Shown here: positions 25,251-33,013 of the stretch, piece after piece
Numbering within the stretch: the first letter of the stretch is position 1
Layout: each line of letters begins with the position of its first letter
Assembly (NCBI GenBank): GCA_017849575.1
Contig: JAFIGV010000011.1
Span: forward strand, 62,001-126,000
Origin: Flavipsychrobacter sp.
GTDB lineage: Bacteria > Bacteroidota > Bacteroidia > Chitinophagales > Chitinophagaceae
DNA length: 64,000 nt
Reading direction: 5' to 3'
The notes under the pieces: model-generated
The model's input: only the letters and a program-made list of their open reading frames with translations
The model's database searches: none
What the model was told of the DNA's origin: nothing
Program-made: the position numbers and the translations under genes

Positions 25251-26191
25251 CAGAACCAGCGTTTCTTATTAAAGTAGAGCACCATCACCACAGCGGTAAT
25301 GATAGAAAGGATAATGGCGAGATAAAAACCTTCGGGGCGCTCCTCGAAGGGCACCCGCACATTCATGCCAAAGAAGCTGGCAATGAGCGTTGGCAGGGAG
25401 ATGAGGATGGTGATGCTTGTAAGGCGTTTCATCACCAGGTTCATATTATTGTTGATGATGCTGGCAAAAGCATCGAGGGTACTGATAAGGATGGTAGAAT
25501 ATTTCTCCGCCATCTCAAGCGCCTGCGAATACTCGACGATCAGATCCGACAAAAACTCCCGCTCGTCTTCATCGCAATTCAGAAAGTTGGTGCGTTCCAT
25601 TTTCATCAACAGCAGTTCATTGCTGCGCAGCGCTGTGACGAAGTACACCAGACTTTTCTGTACCCGCATCAGGTAGAGCAACTCTTCATTCCGGTTAGAA
25701 TCATAGAGCTTTTGTTCAAGGATATTTCTGCGGTGATTGATCTCCTTGAGTACTTCCATAAAGTCGAGCACCACTTTTTCGAAGATCTTCAGCACCATCA
25801 TATTAGGGCGCTCGGGGTGTCGCTTGGCAAAAGTGTTGAGGAAGCGGCGAATGGCTACATTTTCAAAAGAGTTGACGGTAATAACCTGATTGCGCTCAGT
25901 GATGATGATGGAGATAGGAATGGTTACATAATAGGCATCGCTTTCATTGAGCGATTTGTTCTCCACAGGTGTTTTAAGGACAATGAGTTTTACCCCTTCG
26001 TCAATTTCATAGCGCGAGCGTTCTTCGATATCGAGGGTATCCGTCAGGAAATCGCGGGGAATATCAAGGTCGCGAGAAAGATTATCAATCTCGTTGTCCT
26101 GGAATGGCGGCGTCACGTTGATCCAATTAGCACCTTCGGGCTTCTCGATCTCCAGCGTCTGGCGGTTGATATTCTTGAAATATTGTACCAT
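25250..26191 (-). CDS. corA: CorA family divalent cation transporter
   Basis: This encodes 313 residues. A large cytoplasmic N-terminal domain (about residues 1-245, with helical DALFxxxxxE-like segments such as NNNMNLVMKRLTSITILISL) precedes two C-terminal membrane helices. The selectivity motif is present as FFGMNVRVPF after helix 1, and the protein ends with the basic tail FNKKRWF. CorA pentamers import Mg2+ and some Co2+ or Ni2+. The gene starts a two-gene unit with the NUDIX hydrolase and is divergent from fbp. Confidence 0.93.
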   Translation of the reverse strand: MVQYFKNINRQTLEIEKPEGANWINVTPPFQDNEIDNLSRDLDIPRDFLTDTLDIEERSRYEIDEGVKLIVLKTPVENKSLNESDAYYVTIPISIIITERNQVITVNSFENVAIRRFLNTFAKRHPERPNMMVLKIFEKVVLDFMEVLKEINHRRNILEQKLYDSNRNEELLYLMRVQKSLVYFVTALRSNELLLMKMERTNFLNCDEDEREFLSDLIVEYSQALEMAEKYSTILISTLDAFASIINNNMNLVMKRLTSITILISLPTLIASFFGMNVRVPFEERPEGFYLAIILSIITAVVMVLYFNKKRWF

Positions 26192-26328
26192 GCCCGTTTT
26201 CGAAGTTGTGCAAAGGTAGTTGCTGTGCCTTAGAATATGGTAGTGATTTGCAATAACCTTAAAAATTCACGAAAGGATAAAGCTGCCGTAAATGACGGTA
26301 AACATTAGCTTTTCAGCAATTGCTGCGT

Positions 26329-26336
26329 TAATTTTG
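26329..26336 (+). promoter_or_regulatory. Promoter -7 box of fbp
   Basis: TAATTTTG matches TAnnTTTG, 27 nt upstream of the fbp ATG. A TTTT run about 17-20 nt upstream may be the -33 element. Confidence 0.55.
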
Positions 26337-26363
26337 TAGCCTTATCGAAAAAAAATTATTCAA

Positions 26364-27389
26364 ATGAATTCCCGTCGGAAATTAATAACTCTGGATGAGT
26401 TTACGATTCAGGAAACCCGGAAGTTCCCACAGGCAACCGGCGAACTGTCCGCCATTCTCCGCGATATCGGATTAGCCTGTAAGATGATCAACAAGCAAGT
26501 GTTGAAAGCCGGGCTGGTAGATATCCTGGGCAAACACGGCGCTACCAACGTGCAGGGCGAAGAGCAAATGAAGCTGGATGTGTATGCCAACGAAACCTTG
26601 ATTGCCGTGTTGCAAAACAGCAGCGAATGCGCCGGCATAGCCTCCGAAGAAAATGATGAGTTTGTGTGTTTCGAAGATGAGTATTCTGTCCATTCAAAAT
26701 ATGTAGTTCTCTTCGATCCGCTCGACGGTTCGTCTAATATTGACGTCAACGCTCCTATCGGTACTATATTTTCTATCTACCGCCGTGTGAGCGAGTTAGG
26801 CAAACCCTGCACCGCAGAAGATTTTTTGCAGGAAGGCAATAAGCTGATGGCAGCGGGTTATGTAATCTACGGCTCAAGCACCATGATGGTGTATGCCACC
26901 AAACTGAGTGTGAACGGTTTTACACTCGAGCCCTCAATTGGTGAATTCTGCCTTTCGCATCCGGATATGAAATGTCCGGAAAAAGGAAAGATCTACTCCA
27001 TCAATCAGGGGAATACGTCCAAATATTCCGAAGGCATGAAGAGCTTTCTCGACTATTGCATGGAGAGCAATAAGGAAGAAGGTCGTCCCTATTCGCACCG
27101 CTACATAGGTTCTATGGTAGCAGACATGCATCGTACTTTGATCAAAGGCGGCATCTTTATGTATCCAGCCGACAAGAGCAATGCAAAGGGAAAACTGCGC
27201 CTGCAATACGAATGCAACCCTATGGCTTTTCTTATCGAAGCGGCTGGCGGTGAAGCAAGCGATGGTACGCAGCGCATCCTTGATGTGCAGCCTGCTGAGC
27301 TGCATGAGCGTTGTCCCATTTACATTGGTTCAAAAAATCTGGTAAACAAAGCAGTGGCCTTTGCCAACGAGGCAGCTACAGTGGCGTAA
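26364..27389 (+). CDS. fbp: Class 1 fructose-1,6-bisphosphatase
   Basis: The 341-residue enzyme shows the class 1 metal-binding block VLFDPLDGSSNIDVNAPIGT, SSECAGIASEEND upstream of it, and KLRLQYECNPMAFLIEAAGG near the C-terminus. It converts fructose 1,6-bisphosphate to fructose 6-phosphate in gluconeogenesis and is cytoplasmic. Length and motifs are normal. The gene is monocistronic, with its own promoter and terminator. Confidence 0.97.
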   Translation: MNSRRKLITLDEFTIQETRKFPQATGELSAILRDIGLACKMINKQVLKAGLVDILGKHGATNVQGEEQMKLDVYANETLIAVLQNSSECAGIASEENDEFVCFEDEYSVHSKYVVLFDPLDGSSNIDVNAPIGTIFSIYRRVSELGKPCTAEDFLQEGNKLMAAGYVIYGSSTMMVYATKLSVNGFTLEPSIGEFCLSHPDMKCPEKGKIYSINQGNTSKYSEGMKSFLDYCMESNKEEGRPYSHRYIGSMVADMHRTLIKGGIFMYPADKSNAKGKLRLQYECNPMAFLIEAAGGEASDGTQRILDVQPAELHERCPIYIGSKNLVNKAVAFANEAATVA

Positions 27390-27410
27390 GCAGATGAATA
27401 CAGTATGCGC

Positions 27411-27444
27411 AAAGCCGGAGGATAGCATCTTCGGCTTTTTTTTT
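27411..27444 (+). terminator. Terminator of fbp
   Basis: AAAGCCG...CGGCTTT with partly paired inner bases around AGC, followed by a run of nine T (27435-27443). It begins 21 nt after the stop. Confidence 0.85.
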
Positions 27445-27498
27445 CTCATCTTTTCCCGGTATCACCTTTGTGAAAGCAGGACAAAGCTAACCTCCCTG

Positions 27499-28569
27499 CT
27501 ATAATCGGCTTACCAGCATCACCGATGCTGTGTTGAGCACATAATGGTTGATAATCAGGATATTTCTAAACCGATGATCATTACCCGGGCGGTAAAGCAA
27601 TGCCTCCGGAACCTGCCGGGTATGGAGTACATGCTGCGCGAGCCAAAGCGCAAAACCCGAAGCGGTAGGATACTCACCCGTAAACTGTTTAAAAGCAAGT
27701 ACAGGAACCGACTGCGGAACTTGCTGTATCGCGCCTACATACAAAGGTTGAAACCGGGCATCTCCATTCATACCCGTCACCACGAGGTCAATATCATTGG
27801 CGGTAAGCGCGTTTTCGTTCAAAAGTTCAGCGATTGCCTGCGGAACATTTTCGGGGCATGCATCCTGTAACATCCGAACTCCGCGCAATATTGCCCGTGC
27901 ACCTCCGGGCTTATTCGACAGCGTAAAGAATGCTGTTCCCTCGCCTGCAATGCTTCCGGGAGTATCTGCATGTTGTAGCAAATCAAGGCTATGGGGCAAT
28001 TCCTTTTTCCAGTAACCGATCTTTTCTTTTACAATAAAATAATCGGGCGTTAATTCATCAAAACAGCCCACCAGCGCCACTTTCCGATCCTTTTCTTCCG
28101 ATAGAAACAACTGTGCGTCAAACAAAGAAAGCTCAAAAGATAGTCCACGGTTTACATAGGTTTGATTGTAACCTGTGCTTTTCGATTGCAAGGCAATCCA
28201 TCCGTTGATACTGTTGTAGGTTGATTGTATGAAATAGGTTGGGTTCAGCGCTTCTTCTTTCAGTTGGATCATATCCTTAAGAAAATGCTCCATATCGGTC
28301 ATGCTGCCCAGCCCTGTGCCTGTAATGATCGCATCAGGCTGTTCCACCCCTGCGTTTTGGAGCGCTTTCATTCCTGCACTAATGCCCATTTTCATTTGCC
28401 GGCTCATCCTGCGGATGGCTACCGGGTTAATGAACTGCCGGTAATCCGGATCGACGACGAAAAGTTTTCCATTATCCGAACTTTCGATTGGCTGCAGGAA
28501 CTCCGAAGGTTCGAAGCTATGCTGCGGACTAATGGCACTGGCAGACAATATGTAGATGGGTTGCATCAT
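27499..28569 (-). CDS. Degenerate beta-ketoacyl synthase (chain-length-factor-like)
   Basis: This 356-residue protein has a thiolase-fold ketosynthase sequence (for example INPVAIRRMSRQMKMGISAG, DAIITGTGLGSM, GSIAGEGTAFFTLS). All three catalytic residues are replaced. The Cys region reads TYVNRGLSFE, the first His region GMNGDARF instead of NAHGT, and the second FTGEYPTASG instead of GHTLAAAG. It overlaps the active ketosynthase gene by 4 nt (ATGATG). An active KS followed by an inactive KS partner is the arrangement of type II polyketide, flexirubin and aryl-polyene systems, where the partner sets chain length. The product is unknown. Confidence 0.85.
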   Translation of the reverse strand: MMQPIYILSASAISPQHSFEPSEFLQPIESSDNGKLFVVDPDYRQFINPVAIRRMSRQMKMGISAGMKALQNAGVEQPDAIITGTGLGSMTDMEHFLKDMIQLKEEALNPTYFIQSTYNSINGWIALQSKSTGYNQTYVNRGLSFELSLFDAQLFLSEEKDRKVALVGCFDELTPDYFIVKEKIGYWKKELPHSLDLLQHADTPGSIAGEGTAFFTLSNKPGGARAILRGVRMLQDACPENVPQAIAELLNENALTANDIDLVVTGMNGDARFQPLYVGAIQQVPQSVPVLAFKQFTGEYPTASGFALWLAQHVLHTRQVPEALLYRPGNDHRFRNILIINHYVLNTASVMLVSRL

Positions 28570-29777
28570 GCCTTGCTGAATATCAGTGAAACATTGTTGC
28601 CGCCAAATCCGAAAGAATTACTGAGCACATGACGAATATTTTCTCCTTCCTTCCAGACAGTAGCCGGCGCAATACTGAGTTCGTCCATCTGCGTTTCAAA
28701 ATTAAGATTGGGATAAACGATGCCTTGCTGCAGCGACCAAATCGAAAATATCGCTTCAATAGACCCCGCGGCTGCAAGGGTATGACCCGTAAAGGCTTTG
28801 GTAGAACTAAAAGCAGGGGGCTTTTCTCCAAACAGTCGCTCAATAGCTCTTCCCTCTGCCGCATCGTTATTGATTGTAGCGGTGCCATGAGCGTTGATAT
28901 ATCCGATGTCGGCAGGTTGTAGCGCTGCCTTGTGCAGTGCCTGAGTCATGGTGCGGTGCGCACCGGCTCCATCGGGCGAGGGGGCTGTGGGATGGTAGGC
29001 ATCGTTGCTATTGGCATAACCGCTGAAATAAGCGAGTATCTCCGCGCCCCGCTTTTTTGCGTCCGATTCCTTTTCCAGCAGCAAATAGCCGGCACCTTCG
29101 CCCAGATTTAAGCCCATACGATTTTGATCGAAGGGCTTACAAGGTGCTTTGTCCACATTTTTTAAGGATAGAAAACCATTTACCGTAAACCGGCTCATGG
29201 CATCGCAGCCGCCGCAGATAGCGCGTTCCACCAAGCCTTGCTGTATCATTCTCGAGCCGAGGATGAGCGCATTTGCCGATGACGAACAAGCGGTGGAAAT
29301 GGTAGCCATAAAAGGCTTAAGCCCAAAATAATTGGCTACATTCTGTGTACTTTCTGCGCAGTCGAGCGTATCGATATACTTTAGAAATTCCCCTTCTTTC
29401 TGCTCCGAAATAAAGTCGAGATACATATTTTCGACCGAACACATACCGCCCACGGTGTTGGCATTAATGAAGGCAAACCGATTATCTGCAAGCAAAGACC
29501 GGTCAACATAGCGCAAGAGTTCGCGCATAGCAGTGAGTGCCAGTAAGGTGGTACGCGTATAACCATTGGCGCCTGTGGGCAAACTCAGCCCGGCAGCAAG
29601 ATCGTTGTCGCTTTTCTTTACCTCAGCCATCACAAATTCGGGCGCATGAACCGTTTGCAGGAATTCGGGATGCTGCAAGCCGGAACTGCCTGATTTCAGG
29701 GCATGCAAGTGCTGGTCCTTACCAAGACCAAGGGCAGAAAAAATTCCGACAGAGCTGACAACAATACGATCCGCCAT
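28566..29777 (-). CDS. Beta-ketoacyl-ACP synthase, FabF-like
   Basis: The 403-residue enzyme carries the full Cys-His-His triad: Cys164 in STACSSSANA, His297 in INAHGTATINND and His332 in FTGHTLAAAG. It condenses malonyl-ACP with an acyl-ACP. It sits between an acyl carrier protein gene (15 nt upstream) and a degenerate ketosynthase gene (4 nt overlap), so it is probably dedicated to a specialised fatty-acyl or polyene product rather than to bulk fatty acid synthesis. No reductase, dehydratase or thioesterase gene accompanies it here. Confidence 0.93.
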   Translation of the reverse strand: MADRIVVSSVGIFSALGLGKDQHLHALKSGSSGLQHPEFLQTVHAPEFVMAEVKKSDNDLAAGLSLPTGANGYTRTTLLALTAMRELLRYVDRSLLADNRFAFINANTVGGMCSVENMYLDFISEQKEGEFLKYIDTLDCAESTQNVANYFGLKPFMATISTACSSSANALILGSRMIQQGLVERAICGGCDAMSRFTVNGFLSLKNVDKAPCKPFDQNRMGLNLGEGAGYLLLEKESDAKKRGAEILAYFSGYANSNDAYHPTAPSPDGAGAHRTMTQALHKAALQPADIGYINAHGTATINNDAAEGRAIERLFGEKPPAFSSTKAFTGHTLAAAGSIEAIFSIWSLQQGIVYPNLNFETQMDELSIAPATVWKEGENIRHVLSNSFGFGGNNVSLIFSKA

Positions 29778-29792
29778 TAGTTATGCGGCTAT

Positions 29793-30050
29793 CTAAGCTT
29801 TTTGATGCAGTTGGATGTATTCAGCCATCGATTGAACAGAAGACAATACCCGACGTCCTTCGCGGGCATCTTCTATTTTAATGCCATAGTTGCGCTCCAA
29901 TAGTACCATCAGTTCGAGCGAATCAATGCTATCTAATCCCAAACCTTCGCCAAACAAGGGCGCATTGTCGTCGATATCTTTGGGCTCCATACCCTGTAGA
30001 TTCAGGCTTTCGATGATTTGTTGCTTCAGTTTCAGTTTCAATTCTTCCAT
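29793..30050 (-). CDS. Acyl carrier protein
   Basis: An 85-residue ACP with the phosphopantetheine attachment Ser41 in GLGLDSIDSLELMVLLE and a typical four-helix pattern. It differs from housekeeping AcpP in the LDSID motif (AcpP usually has ADSLD) and resembles ACPs of aryl polyene, flexirubin or dialkylresorcinol clusters. It is the first gene of a three-gene unit with two ketosynthase-type proteins. Confidence 0.9.
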   Translation of the reverse strand: MEELKLKLKQQIIESLNLQGMEPKDIDDNAPLFGEGLGLDSIDSLELMVLLERNYGIKIEDAREGRRVLSSVQSMAEYIQLHQKA

Positions 30051-30205
30051 GAGGTAAAATGAATGTGCCGCAAAAATAATTATTAGTTGTTAGCCAGAGG
30101 ATTTTGTTTAAGGGCGAAAGACGCGAAAGGTAATTTTAGCTGTAAACTGAGATTTTTAGAAGGACGTGGACACTTTAAAATATCGGTCTGAACAAAAAAC
30201 TGTCA

Positions 30206-30263
30206 TTTTGTATGGAAGGGGACGCTTCAAAATATTGGTCTGAGCGAGACGCGCAGACCAGAT
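30206..30263 (+). repeat. 58 bp direct repeat, left copy
   Basis: The unit starts TTTTGTATGGAAG, contains CGCTTCAAAATATTGG and ends in the hairpin GGTCTG-AGCGAGACGCG-CAGACC. It is identical at 55 of 58 positions to 31305-31362, in the same orientation. Confidence 0.85.
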
Positions 30264-30332
30264 AGTGAAAATTTGCTCTGAGCGGGATGCTCAGACTAGT
30301 AAAGGCTGAATAATGCCGCAAAAACATTTGAA

Positions 30333-30482
30333 AGCTCCGTAGGAGCGCCATCCTAATGGAGAAAAACGCACCCCAGCCATTGAGCTCTGTAGGAGCGCCA
30401 TCCTAATAGAAAAAAGCAAAGCTCAGTCATTGAGCTCCGTAGGAGCGGTACCCCGAAATAAAGAAACCGAACATTCCATCGG
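30333..30482 (+). repeat. Tandem repeat, three units of 50 bp
   Basis: The palindromic core AGCTCCGTAGGAGCG starts at 30333, 30383 (one change, C to T) and 30433, exactly 50 bp apart. Units 1 and 2 share about 40 of 50 positions; unit 3 diverges after the core. The core hairpin (GCTCC-GTA-GGAGC) is of the kind widespread in Bacteroidota intergenic DNA. The array ends just before the promoter region of the next gene. It is not a CRISPR, because the spacers are also related. Confidence 0.75.
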
Positions 30483-30517
30483 TTCAAAAAATAGTAATTT
30501 TAATACTTTGGTATTCA

Positions 30518-31225
30518 ATGAAAAAAATCACCGTCATACTTCTATCATTCTGGTGTGCTACGCTTTTCGCTCAAAGTCCTTCTGCCAGAATACCCGCATG
30601 GAGCGCCTATATTACTCCCACAGCCCTGCTTGACCTTTATGGTGCCCGCATTCCTGTAGGTCTGGAATATCAACCGGGCAATCGCTGGGCATATTCGCTG
30701 GAGGCGAGTATTCCTTTAAAAACCTATCTCTTAACTCCTGTCAACCGTGAACGATACAAGATCAATTTTGACTTGTATCTGCGCGCCGAAGCGAAACATT
30801 TTCTTTCCACTGAACATAAGAATTTTGTAGGGCTGGAATTTTTCTGGAGAAATCAGGAGCTAAAGGGCAATAATTATTCCTTGCAACAAGTAAATGATGG
30901 TACGCATCGCGAGCTAAATTATAGAAGTGCTGACATCTTCAAAAATGTTTTCGGACTTGGTGTCATTATAGGAACGAATCGCCCAATCGCTAACCAAATT
31001 TTTCTGCAACCTTATATCGGGCTTGGCGTAAGGCATAATGCATTGCATGCACTAAATATCGAAGACGAGCGGGCTAGTAGCAGCCATATCAGCTACAATT
31101 TTCCAACCTTCAATTTTCTAAATGCTTTTGAAGATCAAAACGCCCGAGATGGCGAACATACGGCTCTCTATGCATCATGGGGCTTAAAGCTCAGTGTTCT
31201 GCTTTCCAGAAGGCGGTCTGAGTAA
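30518..31225 (+). CDS. Outer-membrane beta-barrel-like protein (DUF3575-like)
   Basis: The 235-residue protein has signal peptide MKKITVILLSFWCATLFAQ. The mature part alternates short amphipathic strands (DLYGARIPVGLEYQPGNRWA, FDLYLRAEAKHFL, IFLQPYIGLGVRHNALH), as in small 8-12 strand barrels of the DUF3575 kind. It ends ASWGLKLSVLLSRRRSE. The stop codon lies inside a GGTCTGAG hairpin repeat, so the last residues are supplied by the repeat. A 58 bp direct repeat brackets the gene. Confidence 0.75.
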   Translation: MKKITVILLSFWCATLFAQSPSARIPAWSAYITPTALLDLYGARIPVGLEYQPGNRWAYSLEASIPLKTYLLTPVNRERYKINFDLYLRAEAKHFLSTEHKNFVGLEFFWRNQELKGNNYSLQQVNDGTHRELNYRSADIFKNVFGLGVIIGTNRPIANQIFLQPYIGLGVRHNALHALNIEDERASSSHISYNFPTFNFLNAFEDQNARDGEHTALYASWGLKLSVLLSRRRSE

Positions 31226-31237
31226 GACGCTTAGTCC
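31215..31237 (+). repeat. GGTCTGAG hairpin repeat overlapping the gene end
   Basis: GGTCTGAG-TAAGACG-CTTAGTCC is a degenerate hairpin of the same family as those at 30238-30259 and 31337-31359. The TAA at 31223-31225 in its loop is the stop codon of the outer-membrane-like gene. Confidence 0.6.
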
Positions 31238-31304
31238 AACGACGATATGTGCACTTGAAGCGTATGAGTACGAACAAAAAAGCATAGTAAAAATGTAAAC
31301 TGGC

Positions 31305-31362
31305 TTTTGTATGGAAGCGGACGCTTCAAAATATTGGTCTGAGCGAGACGCTCGGACCAGAT
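31305..31362 (+). repeat. 58 bp direct repeat, right copy
   Basis: Same unit as 30206-30263 with three substitutions. Its hairpin GGTCTGAGCG-AGA-CGCTCGGACC is more complete (10 bp, one G-T). The upstream TGTAAACTGG (31294-31303) also matches the degenerate copy at 30141, so the full element is about 68 bp. Confidence 0.85.
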
Positions 31363-31397
31363 GATGCATTCGTATTTCGAAATAGCAACCTCTAACC

Positions 31398-32327
31398 TCA
31401 AAAACTCAGCACACTCATAAACTGCGCACGCTCTCTTTTTTTTGTTGCCACATGCCAGTTGCCACCGTAGCTGATGCGCACGGGCATTAGCCTTCCATTG
31501 ATTTCTTTAAGGCGGACCTTCATCCGCACATCAAAATCGTAAATCCAGGTTTTGTAAGAAAGCGAATAGTCTCTGGCTACGATTGCATAGTCCGACTTCC
31601 GAAACCAGGTGGAGAGTTCATTATACACTACTTCGTTTCGGAATTCCTTTTTGGGTGTCGCCATAAAAAGGTAGCAGTCCTCACCATCATATTCGGCAAG
31701 CACAAGTTTGAAGTTGTACCTTTTTGCAATATCCTCGTCAAATATCGCCGCTTTATTTCCTGCAAATGGCACCCCTGCTACCCTGCTTCCGGGGTTAAAG
31801 ATGAGTTGTTTCAACTGCCATTTGCGTTTTTCCAATTCTCCCTTGCCGCGCTCATTTTCCGAACCGGCTACAATGTTATTTTCGCCGCAAACCGGCTTAG
31901 AGGTAAAGAACAGATAGGCAAATAGCTCGGCAGTATAGTAATTGTACCCGCCCTTGTTGTCGTAAAAGTCGCCGGTAGTTTTTTCTTCCAGCACCTTCAT
32001 GCTGCGGCAACCGTTTGCAACAAATTGTTGCGTTTTGCTATGAAGCGAAGCTATGGTTTCATTGTCCCTGCCTAGGATACGGATATCGTTGGTAGCTGTA
32101 TAAGGCACAATATGGAGGGTCTTGAAAGCTTTGTAAAAGGTGGTATCCTGCTGAATACGGCGAATGAAGCCAGCAATATCCCAGCCTTCCCTCGATGCTT
32201 TCAGGGTATATTCATCAAGTTGTATGGGAAAGGCGAAGATGCTCGTGTCCTTCCCCTGCGCGGCTGCAAAATGAGGCTGCATTCCTAACCCATACATTGC
32301 CAAAAAAAATCCTATAAAACGCTTCAT
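31398..32327 (-). CDS. Exported protein of unknown function
   Basis: The product has 309 residues with a signal peptide ending HFAAAQ. The mature protein has a helical N-terminal part (REGWDIAGFIRRIQQDTTFY) and a beta-rich C-terminal half ending YDFDVRMKVRLKEINGRLMP, VRISYGGNWH, then KRERAQF. This tail resembles that of LolA-like and carboxypeptidase-regulatory-like Bacteroidota proteins in which strands pack on a helix. Its start codon shares one base with the stop of ispD, and ispD likewise with the POT transporter, so all three are one transcript. No function can be assigned. Confidence 0.75.
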   Translation of the reverse strand: MKRFIGFFLAMYGLGMQPHFAAAQGKDTSIFAFPIQLDEYTLKASREGWDIAGFIRRIQQDTTFYKAFKTLHIVPYTATNDIRILGRDNETIASLHSKTQQFVANGCRSMKVLEEKTTGDFYDNKGGYNYYTAELFAYLFFTSKPVCGENNIVAGSENERGKGELEKRKWQLKQLIFNPGSRVAGVPFAGNKAAIFDEDIAKRYNFKLVLAEYDGEDCYLFMATPKKEFRNEVVYNELSTWFRKSDYAIVARDYSLSYKTWIYDFDVRMKVRLKEINGRLMPVRISYGGNWHVATKKRERAQFMSVLSF

Positions 32328-33013
32328 TATTCCTGCCTTGCTTTAAGTAGCGCTTCGGCTACCAACAGATCTTCGGGTGTGGTGATCTTCAGGTTTGCTT
32401 TTTCACCTTCAACCAGAAAAACCGGAGTACCGCTGTGCTCCACCACCGTAGCCTCGTCCGTAAAGGCGGCACGATAGGGCTGCTGCATGGCAGGCAGCAA
32501 AATTGATGCCCTGAAGGTTTGGGGTGTTTGTATCAGTCGAATTTCAGAACGGTCGAGCGGAAAAGAGCCTGCTTCGGTAACCCGTCGCATACTATCGGTG
32601 GCGGCAATGGCGGGGATGGCGCTGCCATTTTCCAAAGCCTGTTCATAACACCTTTGAATCAAATCTGACGTTACCAGCGGGCGCACGCCATCATGAACAA
32701 AAACAATAGCCTGGTCGGGAATGTCTTTCAGCCCGTTCTGCACACTGTGGAAGCGGGTTTCTCCACCGGCAACAATAGTCATATCAATCCTCTCGGGAAA
32801 AGACTGCAGCACTATTTGTGCATAACTGATCTGATGGGCAGGCAATACAAGCACTATGTGTATGCCCACAATCGCTTCCGTAAAGGCGCGAAGCGTATGA
32901 TATAGAACAGGACGACCATTGAGGGGCAAAAATTGTTTGGGTATGGCTGTTCCCATCCGGGTGCCTTGGCCGCCCGCTACGATTACTGCATATGCTGGTA
33001 GTGACCCGTCCAT
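32327..33013 (-). CDS. ispD: 2-C-methyl-D-erythritol 4-phosphate cytidylyltransferase
   Basis: A 228-residue nucleotidyltransferase of the MEP isoprenoid pathway. It has the CTP-binding loop AVIVAGGQGTRMGTAIPKQF, then FVHDGVRPLVT, AATDSMRRVT and IRLIQTPQTFRA, and a C-terminal KITTPEDLLVAEALL. These are diagnostic of IspD. It forms CDP-ME from MEP and CTP in the cytoplasm. One-base stop/start overlaps with both neighbours indicate translational coupling. Confidence 0.96.
   Translation of the reverse strand: MDGSLPAYAVIVAGGQGTRMGTAIPKQFLPLNGRPVLYHTLRAFTEAIVGIHIVLVLPAHQISYAQIVLQSFPERIDMTIVAGGETRFHSVQNGLKDIPDQAIVFVHDGVRPLVTSDLIQRCYEQALENGSAIPAIAATDSMRRVTEAGSFPLDRSEIRLIQTPQTFRASILLPAMQQPYRAAFTDEATVVEHSGTPVFLVEGEKANLKITTPEDLLVAEALLKARQE

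Larger units (their letters stand above)
30051..30517. repeat. Repeat-filled intergenic region upstream of the outer-membrane-like gene
   Basis: No gene is present. The interval has a degenerate copy (30141-30193) and a good copy (30206-30263) of a 58 bp element that recurs at 31305-31362. A related TCTGAGC-GGGAT-GCTCAGA hairpin is at 30276-30295, and a 50 bp-period tandem repeat begins at 30333. All look like non-coding palindromic repeats. Confidence 0.7.

Noticed and set aside
25241-26233. 330-codon open frame antisense to corA
   Set aside because: It is a mirror of the conserved corA coding sequence; all recognisable motifs are on the minus strand.
30333-30482. Possible CRISPR array
   Set aside because: The period is regular, but the sequences between cores are also related, only three units exist, and no cas gene is nearby.
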